Shown: positions 11,821 through 23,600, counted from the stretch's first letter. The stretch is 64,000 bases of DNA from Macrocystis pyrifera (GCA_031763025.1 JASSKH010000002.1:17272468-17336467), one strand, 5' to 3'. A program made the numbers and translations. Notes: a model not told the origin generated them from the sequence alone.

Positions 11821-14800
11821 TTAGTCGGCCTGGTACCTTGCTACCCTATCTGCGGTCTCTCTGCTACTCTCTTCTACCGCGGTTTCCCTTCTACTCCTCC
11901 TGTTCCCCCCCCTGCCCCTATACACTTGTACGGTGTTCCCTCTACCCCTCCTGCTGTTACCCCTCCCCCCATTCCCTCTAACACTACCTGCAGCGGATGC
12001 ACGGCGCTGTCTACTCAGCTTTGCCTCAGCCTCGTGCCACCTGCCCATGAACTGTTCAGCTGCTTCGAGGATTCCCCGGTACCACTTTCCCGTCTGTTTT
12101 GCTGCAGTGGGCCACAGTGCGGTCCCAACTCCAAAGACTAAGGGGGAGTCTTCCGTTGATCCCTCTGAGGCTTTGAACACTCTAAGGTCCTCAGCAATTG
12201 CCCTAGGCCAAGTCTTAGGCTGCCCGCCTGGTTTCGGGCTCCCCCCACCAGCGATCGTCCCGAACATCAACCGACTGGGCAATCGCCCCTCGTGTTGCCG
12301 CACCACAGCCCCCGCAAAGAAGAGTCGCCGTTTACGGATGGTCGTTTCGATACTTTCGCATCGTGTTATCCTGAGCGCCTTCGCATACGAGAGGGTGGTG
12401 TGGTCGGTGCGTAGTCGGCGCTGGAAACCAATGACTCGCAGAAGGACTTCGTGGTGGGCTGATCGAAGCTTGGCGAAGTGGTCCGCATTGAGGGTCCACG
12501 TCACGCAACCGTACAGCAAGGTCTCAATCACCTCGGCCTTCAGCATCCGGACTTTCAGACTAAGCGGTGCGTTCGTCCTATCGTACAGTTCCGGACCATA
12601 CCGTTTGAGGCATGCCCGCATCAGACGGATTCGTCGCTCGATTTCGAAGGAGAGGTCAGCGTTCTCGTGGATAATGCCTCCTAGGTACAAAAACTGGGTC
12701 GTCTGTTTATACTTTTGGCCTGCAGCTTCGATCGCGAGCGGTGAGGTGGTAAACGTCTGATCCGGTGTTCGTAGGAGCATCGTCTCTGTCTTCTTCTCGG
12801 ATACCGTGAGACCTACTGCTTCGAAGACAGTCACGATGACTGTCATCATTCTCGCAAGGCCTTCCGCCGACTTCGAGACTATTCCTGCATCGTCTGCATA
12901 CAACATGCCCCACACAGCCCTTTGCACGCATGCCATCGGTTCCTCTTTTCCGACAACCCTGTCCTCTTCGAGATGAACCAAATCCCTTACGATGCATTCG
13001 TCTTTGCTGAAGCGTACCAGCACGATGTGTATCGCAGCGGCGAAGAACACGTTGAACAGTAACGGCGATAGTACGCAGCCTTGCCGCAGTCCCTGGGATA
13101 CATTGAACCAGTCCGAGTGTTCACCGTCATCCGCACGCACGCGAGCCCGCATGCCTTCGTGAAAATTGCGAATGATTGTGAGCATCTTGGTTGGTACACC
13201 AAGGCGTGTGAGTACCTCCCACAACAGTTCTCGGTCGACAGAGTCGTACGCTTTCTGCAAGTCGATAAAGCACATGTACAGGGGGATTTTCTTCTGCCGC
13301 CCGAGCTGCTGCAACCGGCGCACGACAAACAGCATATCGACTGTTGACCGTGCGGGGCGGAAGCCACACTGTTCTTCAGGGAGTATATGCTCGGTCTCGC
13401 AGTAGCTGCTTAGACGGGACGCAACGATTTTCAGCAACACCTTGCCTGCGTGAGCAACAAGCGAAATACCTCTGTAGTTGTTGCAATCAGTTCTATCCTT
13501 CTTTTTATGAAGGGTTTTTATGATCGCATCTTTCCATTGCTGGGGGACTTCTCCCGTTACCCAAACGTTAACAAGGATACTGTGAAAATACTGCACGAAA
13601 GCGGGGTGGTCAAGTTTCAGTACTTCGACCGGGAGACCATCTGGTCCAACGGCTTTCCAGTTTGACATACCCTTCACTGCTTCCATCATCTCGTCAATGG
13701 ATGGTTCATTTCCAAGGGATAGTTTCAGCGGTCGTGGTGGCACTAGGTCGATGATCGTGGGGTCAAGTTTCAGCGATTTCGTGTTCAATAGTTTGTGGTA
13801 GTGCCCCGCCCATCTTTCACGAATTCGCGCTTGATCTCGCAACAGCGTGCCATCCTCGTCCATGATAAACTGTTCACTCCTCGCTTTCGTACCTTGCAAC
13901 CCTACCGTACTCTTCAGGTGCTTGTAGAACCCTCGTTGATCGGAACTCGCGAGGAATTTCTCGGTTTCAGCGAGGTACTCTTCAAAATACGCATTGACTC
14001 CTGCGGCGACCACTTCCTGCAGATTCGCACAGGCGGATCTCAACTTCTTCCACGCTGTACTATCTCGGGGGTAGACACGCAGGAGCTGTCTCGCATCCTC
14101 CCTCGCTGTCCATGCTACTTTGAAAGCGGCCACCGTTTCGGGGGTCTCACACCAACCGTTTCGGTGGTGGCGACGTGGTGGAGGTGGCACCTCTTTCTCA
14201 ACAGCATTCATGACAGTTGTGGTGAAAAACTCAACCACGCCAGACGTGTTACGAGGCTGGGTAGGTTGGTTAAGAGTGGAAACGACCCTCTCGACTATTC
14301 GGTGTCGACGCTCTCCATCGGATAAGAAAAGCTGCCTGTCGAATTCTCGGCGTTTTGGGGGTTTCAGCAATCTTCGGTTAGACGAAAAGTGACCACTAAG
14401 TCGGGCCTTGATGTACACGATGTTATGGTCTGAATCAGCCTTAGCAGGTGGTGGGGGCTGTGGGACGACTGTAACATTATGTACTCTAGGTCGGTGGACT
14501 TGACGAGTTAGGATGTAGTCGATTCGCTTACGATCATTCAGGCTGGTGCCGTTGTATGTATGCGATATTCCGCCCTTGCGCGTGCTGAAAAATGTGTTGG
14601 TGAGCGCTAGCTTACAACTGGTAGCGAACGACAAAAGCCGTTTGCCGTTATCACTACGAACATCTCGTCCGTATGCTCCGAGCACCCTACATTCATCATC
14701 ACCGCACCCTTCTATCCTCCCCCCAGTTCGCCCATTGGCATCTATAAGCACAAACAAACACTCTTTAGCAGGAATCTGCTCAACCAGGTCCTCCAACTTT

Positions 14801-15555
14801 CGCCAGAACATGCCTTTCTGCTTGGAGTCTTTGGTACAATCAGTTGGGGCGTACGCAACGACGAAATTAACCGCATCGCACCGACCGTCCAACTCAAAGC
14901 GCATAGACATAAGTCGTTCGTCAATAAACTGCTGAGTGAACTTAGACGTACGGCATATTGAGTCTTTTACTGCTAAACCTACCCCATACAACCCTTGTCT
15001 CGCTGCTGTTTTTTCCTGACCTGAACAAAAAACTTGGTATCCAGCTGCACGAAATCTCGTGTTGCCGGACCGTCGGGTTTCCTGCAGACCAATGAAGTCA
15101 CAACCGAGTTGCCGTCCTTTCGCAAGTACGCACTCGTCATGCCCGTACCCGTTCTTCCCCTTTACGGCCAGGGTACGCACATTGTAGGTCGCTACCACCA
15201 CAAGTGCCGCCTTCCGCCTCTTACGAGCCTCGCGTGCTGCTTTTTTTGCCAGCCGACGAGAGGCTCGTCCCCTCCTCCTTTTTTGCTTTTTTTGTCTCTT
15301 CTTTTTCTCTATGATAATATTGGCTCTCCGCTTTGTAGCCCGGTTCGCGCCTTGGTTTCCGTTGGTTGGGTGCAGCCGTCCCAGCCAACTCCGACACCCC
15401 CATCCTTCCTGTCGCGCTTGCGTACCCACGCGGTGGCCAGCCTCTCCTCTCCCCAGGTTACCCACGCAGCGCTCTCTGCTGTGGTGATGTACCCGTCCTG
15501 CCTCGGGGATGAACTCCTCGGCATCCGGGTTAAAAATAAAACTCATCACCACCAC
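11821..15555 (-). CDS. intact non-LTR retrotransposon ORF: AP-type endonuclease and reverse transcriptase
   Basis: A single uninterrupted 1,244-codon ORF. Residues ~70-118 are strongly basic (RNA/DNA binding). Residues ~120-380 form an apurinic-type endonuclease: NVRTL (125), LQET (157), a YAPTD segment (235), the DAN motif (272), RIDYIL (344) and SDHN (375). Residues ~600-960 are the reverse transcriptase: GPDG (637), [12 protein letters not shown] (763), [15 protein letters not shown] (821), YADD (886) and YLGG (957). The catalytic Asp residues 765, 888 and 889 are all present. The C-terminus (~1150-1244) is Arg/Gly-rich. Such proteins nick target DNA and prime reverse transcription of their own RNA on the nick. 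Clade is uncertain; the overall pattern resembles RTE-like elements. The absence of any stop or frameshift suggests a young, possibly active copy. The Met at 15555 is the first in frame. Confidence 0.93.
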   Translation of the reverse strand: MVVMSFIFNPDAEEFIPEAGRVHHHSRERCVGNLGRGEAGHRVGTQARQEGWGCRSWLGRLHPTNGNQGANRATKRRANIIIEKKKRQKKQKRRRGRASRRLAKKAAREARKRRKAALVVVATYNVRTLAVKGKNGYGHDECVLAKGRQLGCDFIGLQETRRSGNTRFRAAGYQVFCSGQEKTAARQGLYGVGLAVKDSICRTSKFTQQFIDERLMSMRFELDGRCDAVNFVVAYAPTDCTKDSKQKGMFWRKLEDLVEQIPAKECLFVLIDANGRTGGRIEGCGDDECRVLGAYGRDVRSDNGKRLLSFATSCKLALTNTFFSTRKGGISHTYNGTSLNDRKRIDYILTRQVHRPRVHNVTVVPQPPPPAKADSDHNIVYIKARLSGHFSSNRRLLKPPKRREFDRQLFLSDGERRHRIVERVVSTLNQPTQPRNTSGVVEFFTTTVMNAVEKEVPPPPRRHHRNGWCETPETVAAFKVAWTAREDARQLLRVYPRDSTAWKKLRSACANLQEVVAAGVNAYFEEYLAETEKFLASSDQRGFYKHLKSTVGLQGTKARSEQFIMDEDGTLLRDQARIRERWAGHYHKLLNTKSLKLDPTIIDLVPPRPLKLSLGNEPSIDEMMEAVKGMSNWKAVGPDGLPVEVLKLDHPAFVQYFHSILVNVWVTGEVPQQWKDAIIKTLHKKKDRTDCNNYRGISLVAHAGKVLLKIVASRLSSYCETEHILPEEQCGFRPARSTVDMLFVVRRLQQLGRQKKIPLYMCFIDLQKAYDSVDRELLWEVLTRLGVPTKMLTIIRNFHEGMRARVRADDGEHSDWFNVSQGLRQGCVLSPLLFNVFFAAAIHIVLVRFSKDECIVRDLVHLEEDRVVGKEEPMACVQRAVWGMLYADDAGIVSKSAEGLARMMTVIVTVFEAVGLTVSEKKTETMLLRTPDQTFTTSPLAIEAAGQKYKQTTQFLYLGGIIHENADLSFEIERRIRLMRACLKRYGPELYDRTNAPLSLKVRMLKAEVIETLLYGCVTWTLNADHFAKLRSAHHEVLLRVIGFQRRLRTDHTTLSYAKALRITRCESIETTIRKRRLFFAGAVVRQHEGRLPSRLMFGTIAGGGSPKPGGQPKTWPRAIAEDLRVFKASEGSTEDSPLVFGVGTALWPTAAKQTGKWYRGILEAAEQFMGRWHEAEAKLSRQRRASAAGSVRGNGGRGNSRRGRGNTVQVYRGRGGNRRSRRETAVEESSRETADRVARYQAD

Positions 15556-16748
15556 CCCGCGCGGTCCTTAGAGTGAACAGCTCACTCGCCAGACCGCGCG
15601 AGGTTCCCTCTCTACCCAGCCCGAGGCTCGATGCCCGTGTGGCTGCTGCTAGACCGCTGTAAGTCCTTGCGGGCTTCCTCGGCCCACCCCAAGGACGGGG
15701 CAGGCCGTGGGAGTAGTAGGGCTGGGGTGTAAGGGGCTCGATCGATGGGACGTGCTCCGAGTAGTATCTACAGAACCTCGAAATACTGCGAGTACTCGCA
15801 GTATCTCGAGTACAAAAACCCCGAAACACTGCGAGTGTACGAAGTACGTACGGCAATAGCAGCAGTATTTTCTCGAACATATTTTGCTTTACTCCCAAGT
15901 ATTCGGAGTAGCTGTGAAATGTTGAGGTATGAACGCACGCCACACGCAAGCGCGCCGCCCAAACTCTTTAATTTGGGCTAAAACACACAAGTAACATGTA
16001 CTCTTATCATATTTTACGTTCAGAAAAGCAAGGTGTGGACGAATGTATTACTGTTACTGTAGTACTCTGTTGTAGTTCTGGTACAAAAATAGTCAAAAGT
16101 GAAATTAAGAAAAAAAACGTGGATGGTGCGAGTCGAACCTCGGAAACGAAAATGTTATCCAGCAAGTGCCTATACGCTAGAACAGCGCTCGTACAACTGG
16201 TATGTCGTGTTTTTTACGCAATCTAAACACTTTGCACGATCTCCTACAGCAGTAGAGTAGCTTGTAGAGGTACGACTGCATATTCAGCAGTACTGCTGTA
16301 AAATGCAACGCGAGGAACGTACGTACGTGTACTGATCCCCTTTCAGCTGGATCTAGGATCTATCGATCAGCAATGTAGGACACACTGCAATCAGAACTAC
16401 TGTGTGTACTGCTGTAAGTATATTACGAACGCTGCTGTACGAATGAGCCGCAGTACGATCATCCATACGCGCAAGGTGTGCTCACTTCTGCTGCTGGGCA
16501 GCAGGGTTGGTTGTGGTGCTATAGGAAGCTGGAGGTATGCACGCTCTGTGCACTGCTGTGGGTATTATTGTTCTCTAGGCGGTGGTCCGTGCTCCGTGCA
16601 ACAACGCAAACAAAAATGTAGGGATATCACGTCATCCTGGGTACATACGGATAAAAAAATATATGGCAGACCATGGAATGCGGACAACAGGCTCCGACAA
16701 ACACAACCACCCACAGCAACACTGCGCATACGGGTGTATCTATGTATC
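15556..16748. other. 5' flank of the non-LTR element, then no recognisable gene
   Basis: The first ~180 bp are GC-rich and probably 5' UTR of the minus-strand element; its true 5' end is not determinable here. From about 15750 to 16748 there are only short ORFs without known motifs, many GTAC-rich words and scattered CTGCTGTA motifs. A tRNA-B-box-like sequence near 16126 was examined and rejected. Confidence 0.35.
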
Positions 16749-16854
16749 TATTGGTTGTGATCGGAGATCGACATGGATTTATCGTAGACTACTCAGGGGA
16801 TATATGGATGGTGGCTTTTATGATGTGGCCAAGAGGGTCCGTCGGCACGAATGG

Positions 16855-17864
16855 TACCTCGGTAGAGGCAATTTCGCAGTGTTGGGGCCTGAAACCTTTG
16901 TGACGTAGGCCAATCACACACACTAAAACCAACCAAATTGTGACAGAATTCGTACGCTGATTGGATGATGACTTGAAGAACCTAGCTTGCCAATTCCGCC
17001 GCTCATCGCAGCACGGCACACCTGCCACAGCAGCAGTGTCTGCAGGAGAAGCGCCTCATGACAGATAGAAAGCTCTGCTCGATGGAGGGAGCATCTGACG
17101 ACCGCGCAGCAAGAAGATAGCAGCTGCGACACGCAGCAAGCACGCCGCCCACAATCGTGTGATGCCACCGGACAACCCCGAGACCGGAGACACAGATCAC
17201 AGCAGCAGCATGCCCAGTAGAGCGATGGCAAAGCTTGACAAGCGGTTGCGAGCGAGAACAAAAAAATCCAAACGTATAAACGAGAGGCAGAGCCACCTCG
17301 ACACCCCGACAGCAAGCATATACATCTGTTGTTGGAACTCGTACGATCACAGGACTAGCTATGTCGTTGCTGCTGTTATTGCAGCGTCTGTGCAGCAGCT
17401 GTTTGTTATTGTCGTAGAGAGAGAGCGCCTACTCCCCCAAATCCGAATGTGAGAAGAGACGAGGGAGGGGCTTTGGGAAGAGCGTGGCGGAATTGTAAGG
17501 ACCGTTGGCGCATAAATATGAATACCAAACGGTCGTTACATTATTGCATCAGAATGGCGCATCAGCGTCGTGGATGGCTGGAGCCATTTATAAATATCCC
17601 CCATGCTCCGACGAATTGAGGTGGTTTAAATGCCTATGATGTAGCTCTACACAAGATCTTTCGAATGTGGCTATTGTCACGGCGAGGTTCCAACTACAGC
17701 GCGCTCGTGGTGGCGTCGCAGCAGAGAGCACATACATGGCATGGGCAACAACTCAAAACCCGAAAACTTGAGCGACCCGTATCGAGAATGCCTGCGCAAG
17801 CCTTGGAAATGTTTCCCTCTCCTCTTTTTTCGCCTCTCCCAGGCCCCACTGCTAGAAAATTGCC
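16855..17864. mobile_element. ~1.0-kb insertion with imperfect TIRs and 7-bp target duplication
   Basis: Uninterrupted copies of the host LTR read GGCACGAATGGTGGGAAT. Here CGAATGG occurs at 16848-16854 and again at 17865-17871, with ~1,010 bp between. The right end (reverse complement) starts GGCAATTTTCTAGCAGTG then GGGGCCTG; the left side has GGCAATTTCGCAGTGTTG then GGGGCCTG, beginning 12 bp inside the edge. That gives imperfect inverted ends of about 27 bp. It holds no convincing transposase ORF, so it is probably non-autonomous. The superfamily is not certain; the 7-8 bp duplication is compatible with hAT. Confidence 0.55.
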
Positions 17865-17902
17865 CGAATGGTGGGAATTATCTTTAGCCGCCTTTTATGT
17901 GC

Positions 17903-18247
17903 TTTTTTTTTTTTTTTTTTTTTTTTTCATCATCACTTTTACTTTCCAGCCCACTCGTAGGAAGTTTTTACCCTCGACGATCTTCTGGACAAGCCGTGGT
18001 CACAGGTGTCGTCCCTTCTCCCCCCCGGTACGTGCCTTTAGTTTTTATCGCGCATAGGGTTCAGCGTTCCCACTGCTCGTCGATTTTCATCGAATGTACA
18101 GCTAACTCACGCTCTCGCGCTTTCCGCTAATCAATTTTATGCAAGAAAAAGTCCCTATGAGCATGCACTCGGTGAGACTCGAACTCACGAAATTGATCTT
18201 GATAGGCTCGCGGACCACCTACCAAGCCACCGGGACGCCGGATATGG
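17903..18247 (-). mobile_element. tRNA-derived SINE, ~345 bp, with poly(A) tail
   Basis: On the minus strand the element starts near GGCGTCCCGG. It has an A-box-like TGGCTTGGTAGG (one mismatch to TRGCNNAGYNGG) and, ~30 nt on, a T-arm GTGAG-TTCGAGT-CTCAC whose five stem pairs are all Watson-Crick and which contains the B box. About 230 bp of unrelated body follow, ending in 25 A (T17903-T17927 on the plus strand). It interrupts a known LTR sequence (TTTTATGTGCTGGTACG), so both edges are clear. The target duplication is short or imperfect (GCT on both sides). The acceptor stem is degenerate, so this is a SINE head and not a working tRNA. Confidence 0.7.
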
Positions 18248-18470
18248 CTGGTACGATGTCGTGGGAAGCATCTTTCATTGTCTTTTGTACTGAATAATAT
18301 ACATCTGCGTGTTTTTCCTGTGAACTACGTGAGCTCTTCTCGATCGTCCTCGCCTGATATCCGTCTGAGCTTGAGGCCCTTCCAACACGCTAGCGTGTTA
18401 GAAGAAGTCTTTGGCTTGGGCAGTTACCGGTAAGCCCAGCGCGGGTTGGACGTTCTTGAAATAAATATAT

Positions 18471-18752
18471 ATGTGTGGTGATGGTGGTTATGGTGATTTG
18501 ATACAAGAGACCAGCAAGGAGGTGGCTGCGGGTCATCTCAGGCCTCGGGAAGCGTTTTTGAGGGTGAAAAGATGGAAGACGGTGCAGCTGATGGGGATCG
18601 TGGATAGGCTGTATTCCGAGAGACTTGTTCTGGTGCGCCACATCGTGGCCGGCGAAGAAGCTTGGACCGCGAGGAACGGCAGGGTTATCGTGTTCACGAG
18701 GGAACGGGCCCGGCTCAACGAGTTGGATTTTGTGATTCGACTGCGCAGCTGA
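18471..18752 (+). CDS. first ORF of family X after the primer site (unknown, possibly gag N-terminus)
   Basis: A 93-codon ORF starting 75 bp after the putative primer site. Its ATG and first ~45 codons recur in the copy at the left edge of the window, which supports it being a real element ORF. It is mixed charged/hydrophobic (for example GIVDRLYSERLVLVRHIVAG) with no motif that I recognise. It overlaps the next ORF in another frame, so the two may be one protein broken by a frameshift. Confidence 0.4.
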   Translation: MCGDGGYGDLIQETSKEVAAGHLRPREAFLRVKRWKTVQLMGIVDRLYSERLVLVRHIVAGEEAWTARNGRVIVFTRERARLNELDFVIRLRS

Positions 18753-19687
18753 CGATAAAGCGGAGGCAAGAGGAGGTACACCCTCTACAGCAGTCACGGC
18801 AGCAGCATCCCAGCTCGGCCAGACGTGAGCCGAAATTGGTAGACCCGCTTGGAGCTGGAGGCAGAGGCATCACAGGTGAGCAGCAGCAACATCAGCCGCT
18901 GCCGCCGCCGCCGACTACACGGCAGAAACCGACCGAACATGATGGAGCGGAAAGAGAGGTGAAAGGTGATGAAGTGAATAATGAGGTGAAGGTGAAGGTG
19001 CAACGTGAAGTGATATATGAGGAGGTGAAGGTGCAAACGGAGAGCGATGGCACCGGGGAGCAGCCCCAGCAGCCACGTCTGCAAGAGCAGGACCAGGACC
19101 AAGTGGGTCCGCTAAGCGATTGCGACGATCGCGCCGAAGCGCAACAGCAGCGCCAGCAGGATCAAGTGGGTCCGCTACGCGCTTGCGACGATCGCGCTGA
19201 AGCGCAACAGCAGCAGCAGCAGGACCAAGTGGGTCCGCTAAGGGCTTGCGACGATCGCGCCGAAGCACAACAGCAGCAGCAGCCGGACCAAGTGGGTCCG
19301 CTACACTCTTGCGACGATCGCGCTGGAGCGCAACAGCAGCAGCAGCAACAGCAGGACCAAGTGGGTCCGCTACGCGCTTGCGACGATCGCACCGAAAAAC
19401 TACAGCGACAGCGGCAGCAGAGTCAGGAGGACTCGGTTAGCGCTGGAGGTGATAACCCTGGCAACCAACAGTCAGTACAAGAAGAGGTGGACGGAGTGGA
19501 GGAGGTGAAGGGGGTGGAGAGGGTGGAGGAGGTCGAGAGGGTGGAGAGGGTGGACGGGGTGAAGGAAACTGGGGGACTGGTAGTGGGAGCGGAGCAGCAT
19601 GGTGGTGGTGGGGCGAACATGGACACGGACGCTGGAGGGCGCTGGAACTGGGGTGGAGAAGGTTTCCCTCCTTTTGCACCAGATTAA
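18662..19687 (+). CDS. Gln-rich tandem-repeat ORF of family X (candidate gag)
   Basis: A 341-codon ORF. Its centre (about 19096-19400) consists of five tandem ~20-23-residue units of the form DQVGPLRACDDRAEAQQ plus a variable Gln run, encoded by a 60-69-bp minisatellite. Before it lies a Lys/Glu/Val-rich segment, after it a Val/Glu-rich segment with many V-E-R-V-E steps and a Gly-rich tail. No zinc knuckle, protease or other enzyme motif is present. Its position downstream of the LTR and primer site suggests a gag-like protein, but the repeat also leaves other frames open by chance, so coding status is uncertain. Confidence 0.4.
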   Translation: MDREERQGYRVHEGTGPAQRVGFCDSTAQLTIKRRQEEVHPLQQSRQQHPSSARREPKLVDPLGAGGRGITGEQQQHQPLPPPPTTRQKPTEHDGAEREVKGDEVNNEVKVKVQREVIYEEVKVQTESDGTGEQPQQPRLQEQDQDQVGPLSDCDDRAEAQQQRQQDQVGPLRACDDRAEAQQQQQQDQVGPLRACDDRAEAQQQQQPDQVGPLHSCDDRAGAQQQQQQQQDQVGPLRACDDRTEKLQRQRQQSQEDSVSAGGDNPGNQQSVQEEVDGVEEVKGVERVEEVERVERVDGVKETGGLVVGAEQHGGGGANMDTDAGGRWNWGGEGFPPFAPD

Positions 19688-22162
19688 AACAGGTTTCGTT
19701 GGCCTACCCCGATTATCGTGATACAAAACACTGTTGTTCACTGCTCTGTTGTACGTAGGTCACGATGACTTGCGTTTTGTGTGCTTTCTTATTATGTACG
19801 TGATGCACGAGTAGTTCTGGTGATCCTTCATTTTTCCGTTTTGCATTATATATACTTGACATGCCGTAGCGCAGGCTAATGAATGAGGGTTCGGGTGAGG
19901 ATGCAGTGTCGAAGCGAAGTGCGCGAAGCGGGCCTCCGGATTGAGTTGCATTGATGTCATACTGGGCATGGACGGCCGAGATGTACTGATGCTGGATGCT
20001 TTGCTACTGCGTTGCTTGGCCACCGCGGCACCATCATGTGAAGATGTACCTGGTGCAAGTATCTGTATTTTACGAAATTATTGAATAACGAACAATGAAG
20101 TTTTCGTTGTTCATACTGCTGTGTGCCTGGGACCGTGCTGCTGTAGTACCCATCGAAAGCTGATACGCGGTACCCCCGAAGGGTAGCTTGCTTATTGAGA
20201 AGATACGTGCGTGCGTAGATACATGGCATTCATTCTATATGACGTAGAAACGTATATCTCTCGGCTCCCCCCTGCCCCTCCCTCTCCCATCTATTTAATA
20301 CCAGGTAATATAGGGTTTCCCCGTGAAAAAAAAAAAACGTCGCGAAGATCGTCGTCTGGGACAAAAAAAGACATCTCGAGGTTACGCCGCTTTATTATCC
20401 GTAAAAATACGAAAATCTGGGAATTTTACCACGACGAAAAAATCTCACGAGAGGTACTTTTACGGCCTGAGTTTTTTCATCGTGAGGATGAACAGCTGCG
20501 AACAGACCGCACCCAGCCCATCCCCTGCTCCATATATATCCCAACCTTGGCATCCCTCATCTCGGTCGCTGAAAGCAATCCACAGCAGCAGTGTATACCA
20601 CGCCGACAATACCCCTTCAACGTGGGGCCGGCCGGCACCGCAGGATATGCTGCTTCCTGCTTGGGTGCGACCCATCTACAGCTCTGCGCTGATCGCCTGT
20701 TGAGTTTCTTGTCGACGGAAACATGTCCTCGGGTGCACGCAGCAAGGGGCATGCAACCATACCAACAGCGAGCGCAAGACATCCCCTTCGCACTCGCACC
20801 CCGCAGAGCCTAGGCCGTCGCGAAGGGTATGGAGAGCCGCAGCATGCCGGACTGGGGGTGGAGGGGGGTGGCGTTGGGCCAGTGAGGGCGACCGGGAGCA
20901 ACAGCTCTTCCGTGCGTCTGGGTGATAGTTTTCAAATTGGCTCGCTCGGACTCTCGCCGGAGTTGTGATTTGTGAGCACGAGGGGTGGGGGAGCTGCTGC
21001 TGTTACAGTGGTTGGAGGTTCGAGCGGGGTGGAGGAGGCAGATTACAAGGACGAGGATGAGCAGGGGGGGAAAAAACGCAGGCGGCGGTACCGCAGCAGG
21101 ATATGCTTGGGGTTGTATGTAGCGGGTCATTCGGAGTTTGGCGTTCGTATGATGTACGAAGCTACATACATGCACGGAGGATCGCTGCCTACGTGATTTT
21201 GCGTTTTTGAAGATACTACTACTGCTGTAATGACCAGATACGAGGTATGACACCTGGTAGGAAGTACCGCTGTTTGCTCCATGTACTCGTGTGTGGGGCA
21301 ACTGCTGCTGTACGACCTTCAGGCATCCAGTAAACAACACACGCGTGATTGGACCCACGACTGGAAGGGATGTACAATGGCAGTAGCGCCAGTTTAGCAG
21401 CTGTTAACCGTGTCATGAGATAGATGCGGGTTCATGAGTTATACGTGATGAGAGCATCAGGGATGCGCGATTCGGCATACTGTAAATAAATGTAGGAAAT
21501 TGGATTTCACGAACTCTCACAGACGTGTGAACCTCCCCCCTCCCTTGCGCACAACGTCTGCTGTACAAACTTGGGGCCGCCGTATGTGAATTTACACGCA
21601 GACATGCACGGTCGAAACGCACTACTATTTTACCCCAACCTACCCGCCGTCCGTAGGGACTCGTACCGCTTTCGTTAAACGAAAGCTTTTATCTTCACAC
21701 ACCCGCGGGGATAACTACCGTTTCCATGTCATCAGTGTCCCACGGAAAAAGAGAACCTGGGTTGTAAAATCTTTTGCTGCAATTCGACGACAGTTTGTCG
21801 GCGACCAGCACCCCCACTCCCCGACACAACACATTACCTCCTCCAACAATCAAAACTACTCGTCGACATCCAGCTTCTAACCAAGACACCGCCAAGAGAG
21901 TATGCCGGACAATGATTCCTCTTCGAATCCTCAGTTTGGCGAGACGATTACGTACGAATCGGACGACTCCTATCTTGAATGGTACGTGCGTGCGTGGGAT
22001 TTTACTTTTTTGCGGAGCATGCGTTCAATTTTAAGCGCCGGCCTTCGTTGTTCACGAAAAGGCACGAGCGGCGAGATCTCCATAACTTTCGCAGACTACT
22101 CGCCAAACTGTCCTTCAAACGTCACGGCGAACTTCACGACGATATTTTATGAACTGAGAGCG
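19688..22162. other. no recognisable gene
   Basis: About 2.5 kb with only short ORFs lacking known motifs (for example 20211-20813 plus and 20810-21358 minus). No pol region of family X follows the Gln-rich ORF, so that copy seems truncated near 19690. Contains A-rich runs near 20328 and frequent CTGCTGTA words. Confidence 0.35.
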
Positions 22163-22307
22163 TGTTCGATGCACTCACTGATATGATAGGCCAAGCCTGA
22201 GTCAGTTCGTAGAAGCCCCTCCCGGTATATATATATTATCGCCTAGAATACACAAGACAAGGAAGAAAGGGGGAGAACATGAAGTACACACACAACAAGA
22301 AGAAGTA
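22163..22307 (-). repeat. left half of a copia-type LTR split by the tyrosine-recombinase element
   Basis: On the plus strand it reads TGTTCGATGCACTCACTG and follows the reverse complement of the 3' LTR at 46864-47157 (it shares the GCCCCTCC and CACACACAACAAGAAG variants, which differ from the LTRs of the neighbouring element). The match stops about 5-10 bp before the GTAAC target site. The missing half of this LTR variant appears at 40079-40208. Confidence 0.65.
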
Positions 22308-22317
22308 GAAATGTAAC

Positions 22318-22564
22318 TGTTCGATGCACTCACTGATATGATAGGCCAAGCCTGAGTCAGTTCGTAGAAGCCTCTCCAGGGTATATATATATTATCGCTT
22401 AGAAAACACAAGACAAGGAAGAAAGGGGGAGAACACGAAGTAACCACAGCTACAAGAAGAAGAAGGGAGAAAGCGGCGGATAGAAACACGCATATTTCCT
22501 GTGTGGAACTCCCAAATACCGTTACACATGAATCCATACACCAAGTACGTGAGCACTCCGAACA
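22318..22564 (-). repeat. 3' LTR of the copia element
   Basis: Same 247-bp sequence as the 5' LTR. The purine-rich tract preceding it on the minus strand (22565-22582) is the likely plus-strand primer for reverse transcription, and is shared with the second copy at 46846-46863. Confidence 0.9.
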
Positions 22565-23600
22565 GCCCCTCTGCTCTCTACTTGGTGAATGGGATCACCA
22601 CACATCGCTCATGATAAAGTACCATGCCATGATTATAGACCACGATCACCCAAAATCCAAATCCAAGGTATTGTACTCAAAGATAAGTATATGTCAAGAC
22701 CACCAATGCCTCCAATCAGAATATCACAAATACAAATATCAAAGTCTCAAATCTCACAAAGAAACAAACTTGATCTTCATATCTCAAGAAATAGTACCAC
22801 AAGAACAGCTGCTCAAAACCCGAAAAATAATAAATCGAAAAAAAAAAAAAAACAGAAATCAACTCCTCAAATCTCGACTGTACAGCAAGATCAAGCCCGC
22901 CAAGCCCAGAAAAGCCCACAAAGCAACTCCTCAAAATCTCAGAAAACAATCAATCGAGTCCTTGCATCATTTATATAGTACTGCAGTCCTCCCTTTCCAT
23001 CTGAATCAAACACCAATCCGACATAGCCTCTCTACAGGGGACACACTAAATCCAGTCAAATGGCAACAAAAACCCAGAATTTCGTCTCTGAAATAACGCC
23101 CCAGTTTAGTGCGGTCGCCGTAGTATACTACAGATTTCAATTTCGCGTTACGTACGTAGATACGTATTCAATATAATAATGTTATACAGTAGTTCCAAAT
23201 ATTTCAGTTTTCCTGCTACGCACAGCAGTCTTCCAGCCCCAACGGAACGGGATAAAAAGCACCACTAATGAATCACGATCGACTCCTCAACTCAAACCAG
23301 AATGGTACATAGTGGCATGTCGGATTCATTCCCTCGTCCCCCCCCCTTCCAAAAAAATTAAATCACAAATCATAGGACCGCATGAAGTCAAATCGCCCAA
23401 AAAAAAAAAAAAACTCTTCAGATCTCAGCAATAAAATATCATGACCTCCAAGCTCAATAAAATCCATAAACTATCTTCTCAAATCTCATGAGATTTGTGA
23501 TAACTTCCTCGAATTCCCTCAAATCATAGAAAGATACAAAAATCGGCCTCGTCAGACATAAAACATTGACTCAAGAACAAAACAAAGCAAAACAAACAAA

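Larger units (their letters stand above)
16749..18387 (+). repeat. 5' LTR of family X, expanded by two insertions
   Basis: The outer parts (16749-16854, 17872-17902, 18248-18387) join into a ~277-bp sequence matching 51400-51677 and the reverse complement of 221-497. Between them sit a ~1.0-kb TIR-type insertion and a SINE. The LTR ends CTTCCAACA, followed by CGCTAGCG (18388-18395), the same octamer that follows the 5' LTR end AACA of the copia element at 22318-30239. I read the octamer as a shared primer-binding site. Confidence 0.65.

Noticed and set aside
13795-15576. several plus-strand ORFs over the endonuclease/RT gene
   Set aside because: Shadow frames of the intact 1,244-aa ORF on the opposite strand.
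16100-16200. tRNA-like B box (reverse complement of GAGTCGAACC) followed on the minus strand by a T run
   Set aside because: The T stem does not pair beyond two or three bases and no matching acceptor stem or A box with correct spacing could be found.
18794-19392. minus-strand ORFs opposite the Gln-rich repeat
   Set aside because: Cys/Leu/Arg low-complexity by-products of the CAG-rich minisatellite.
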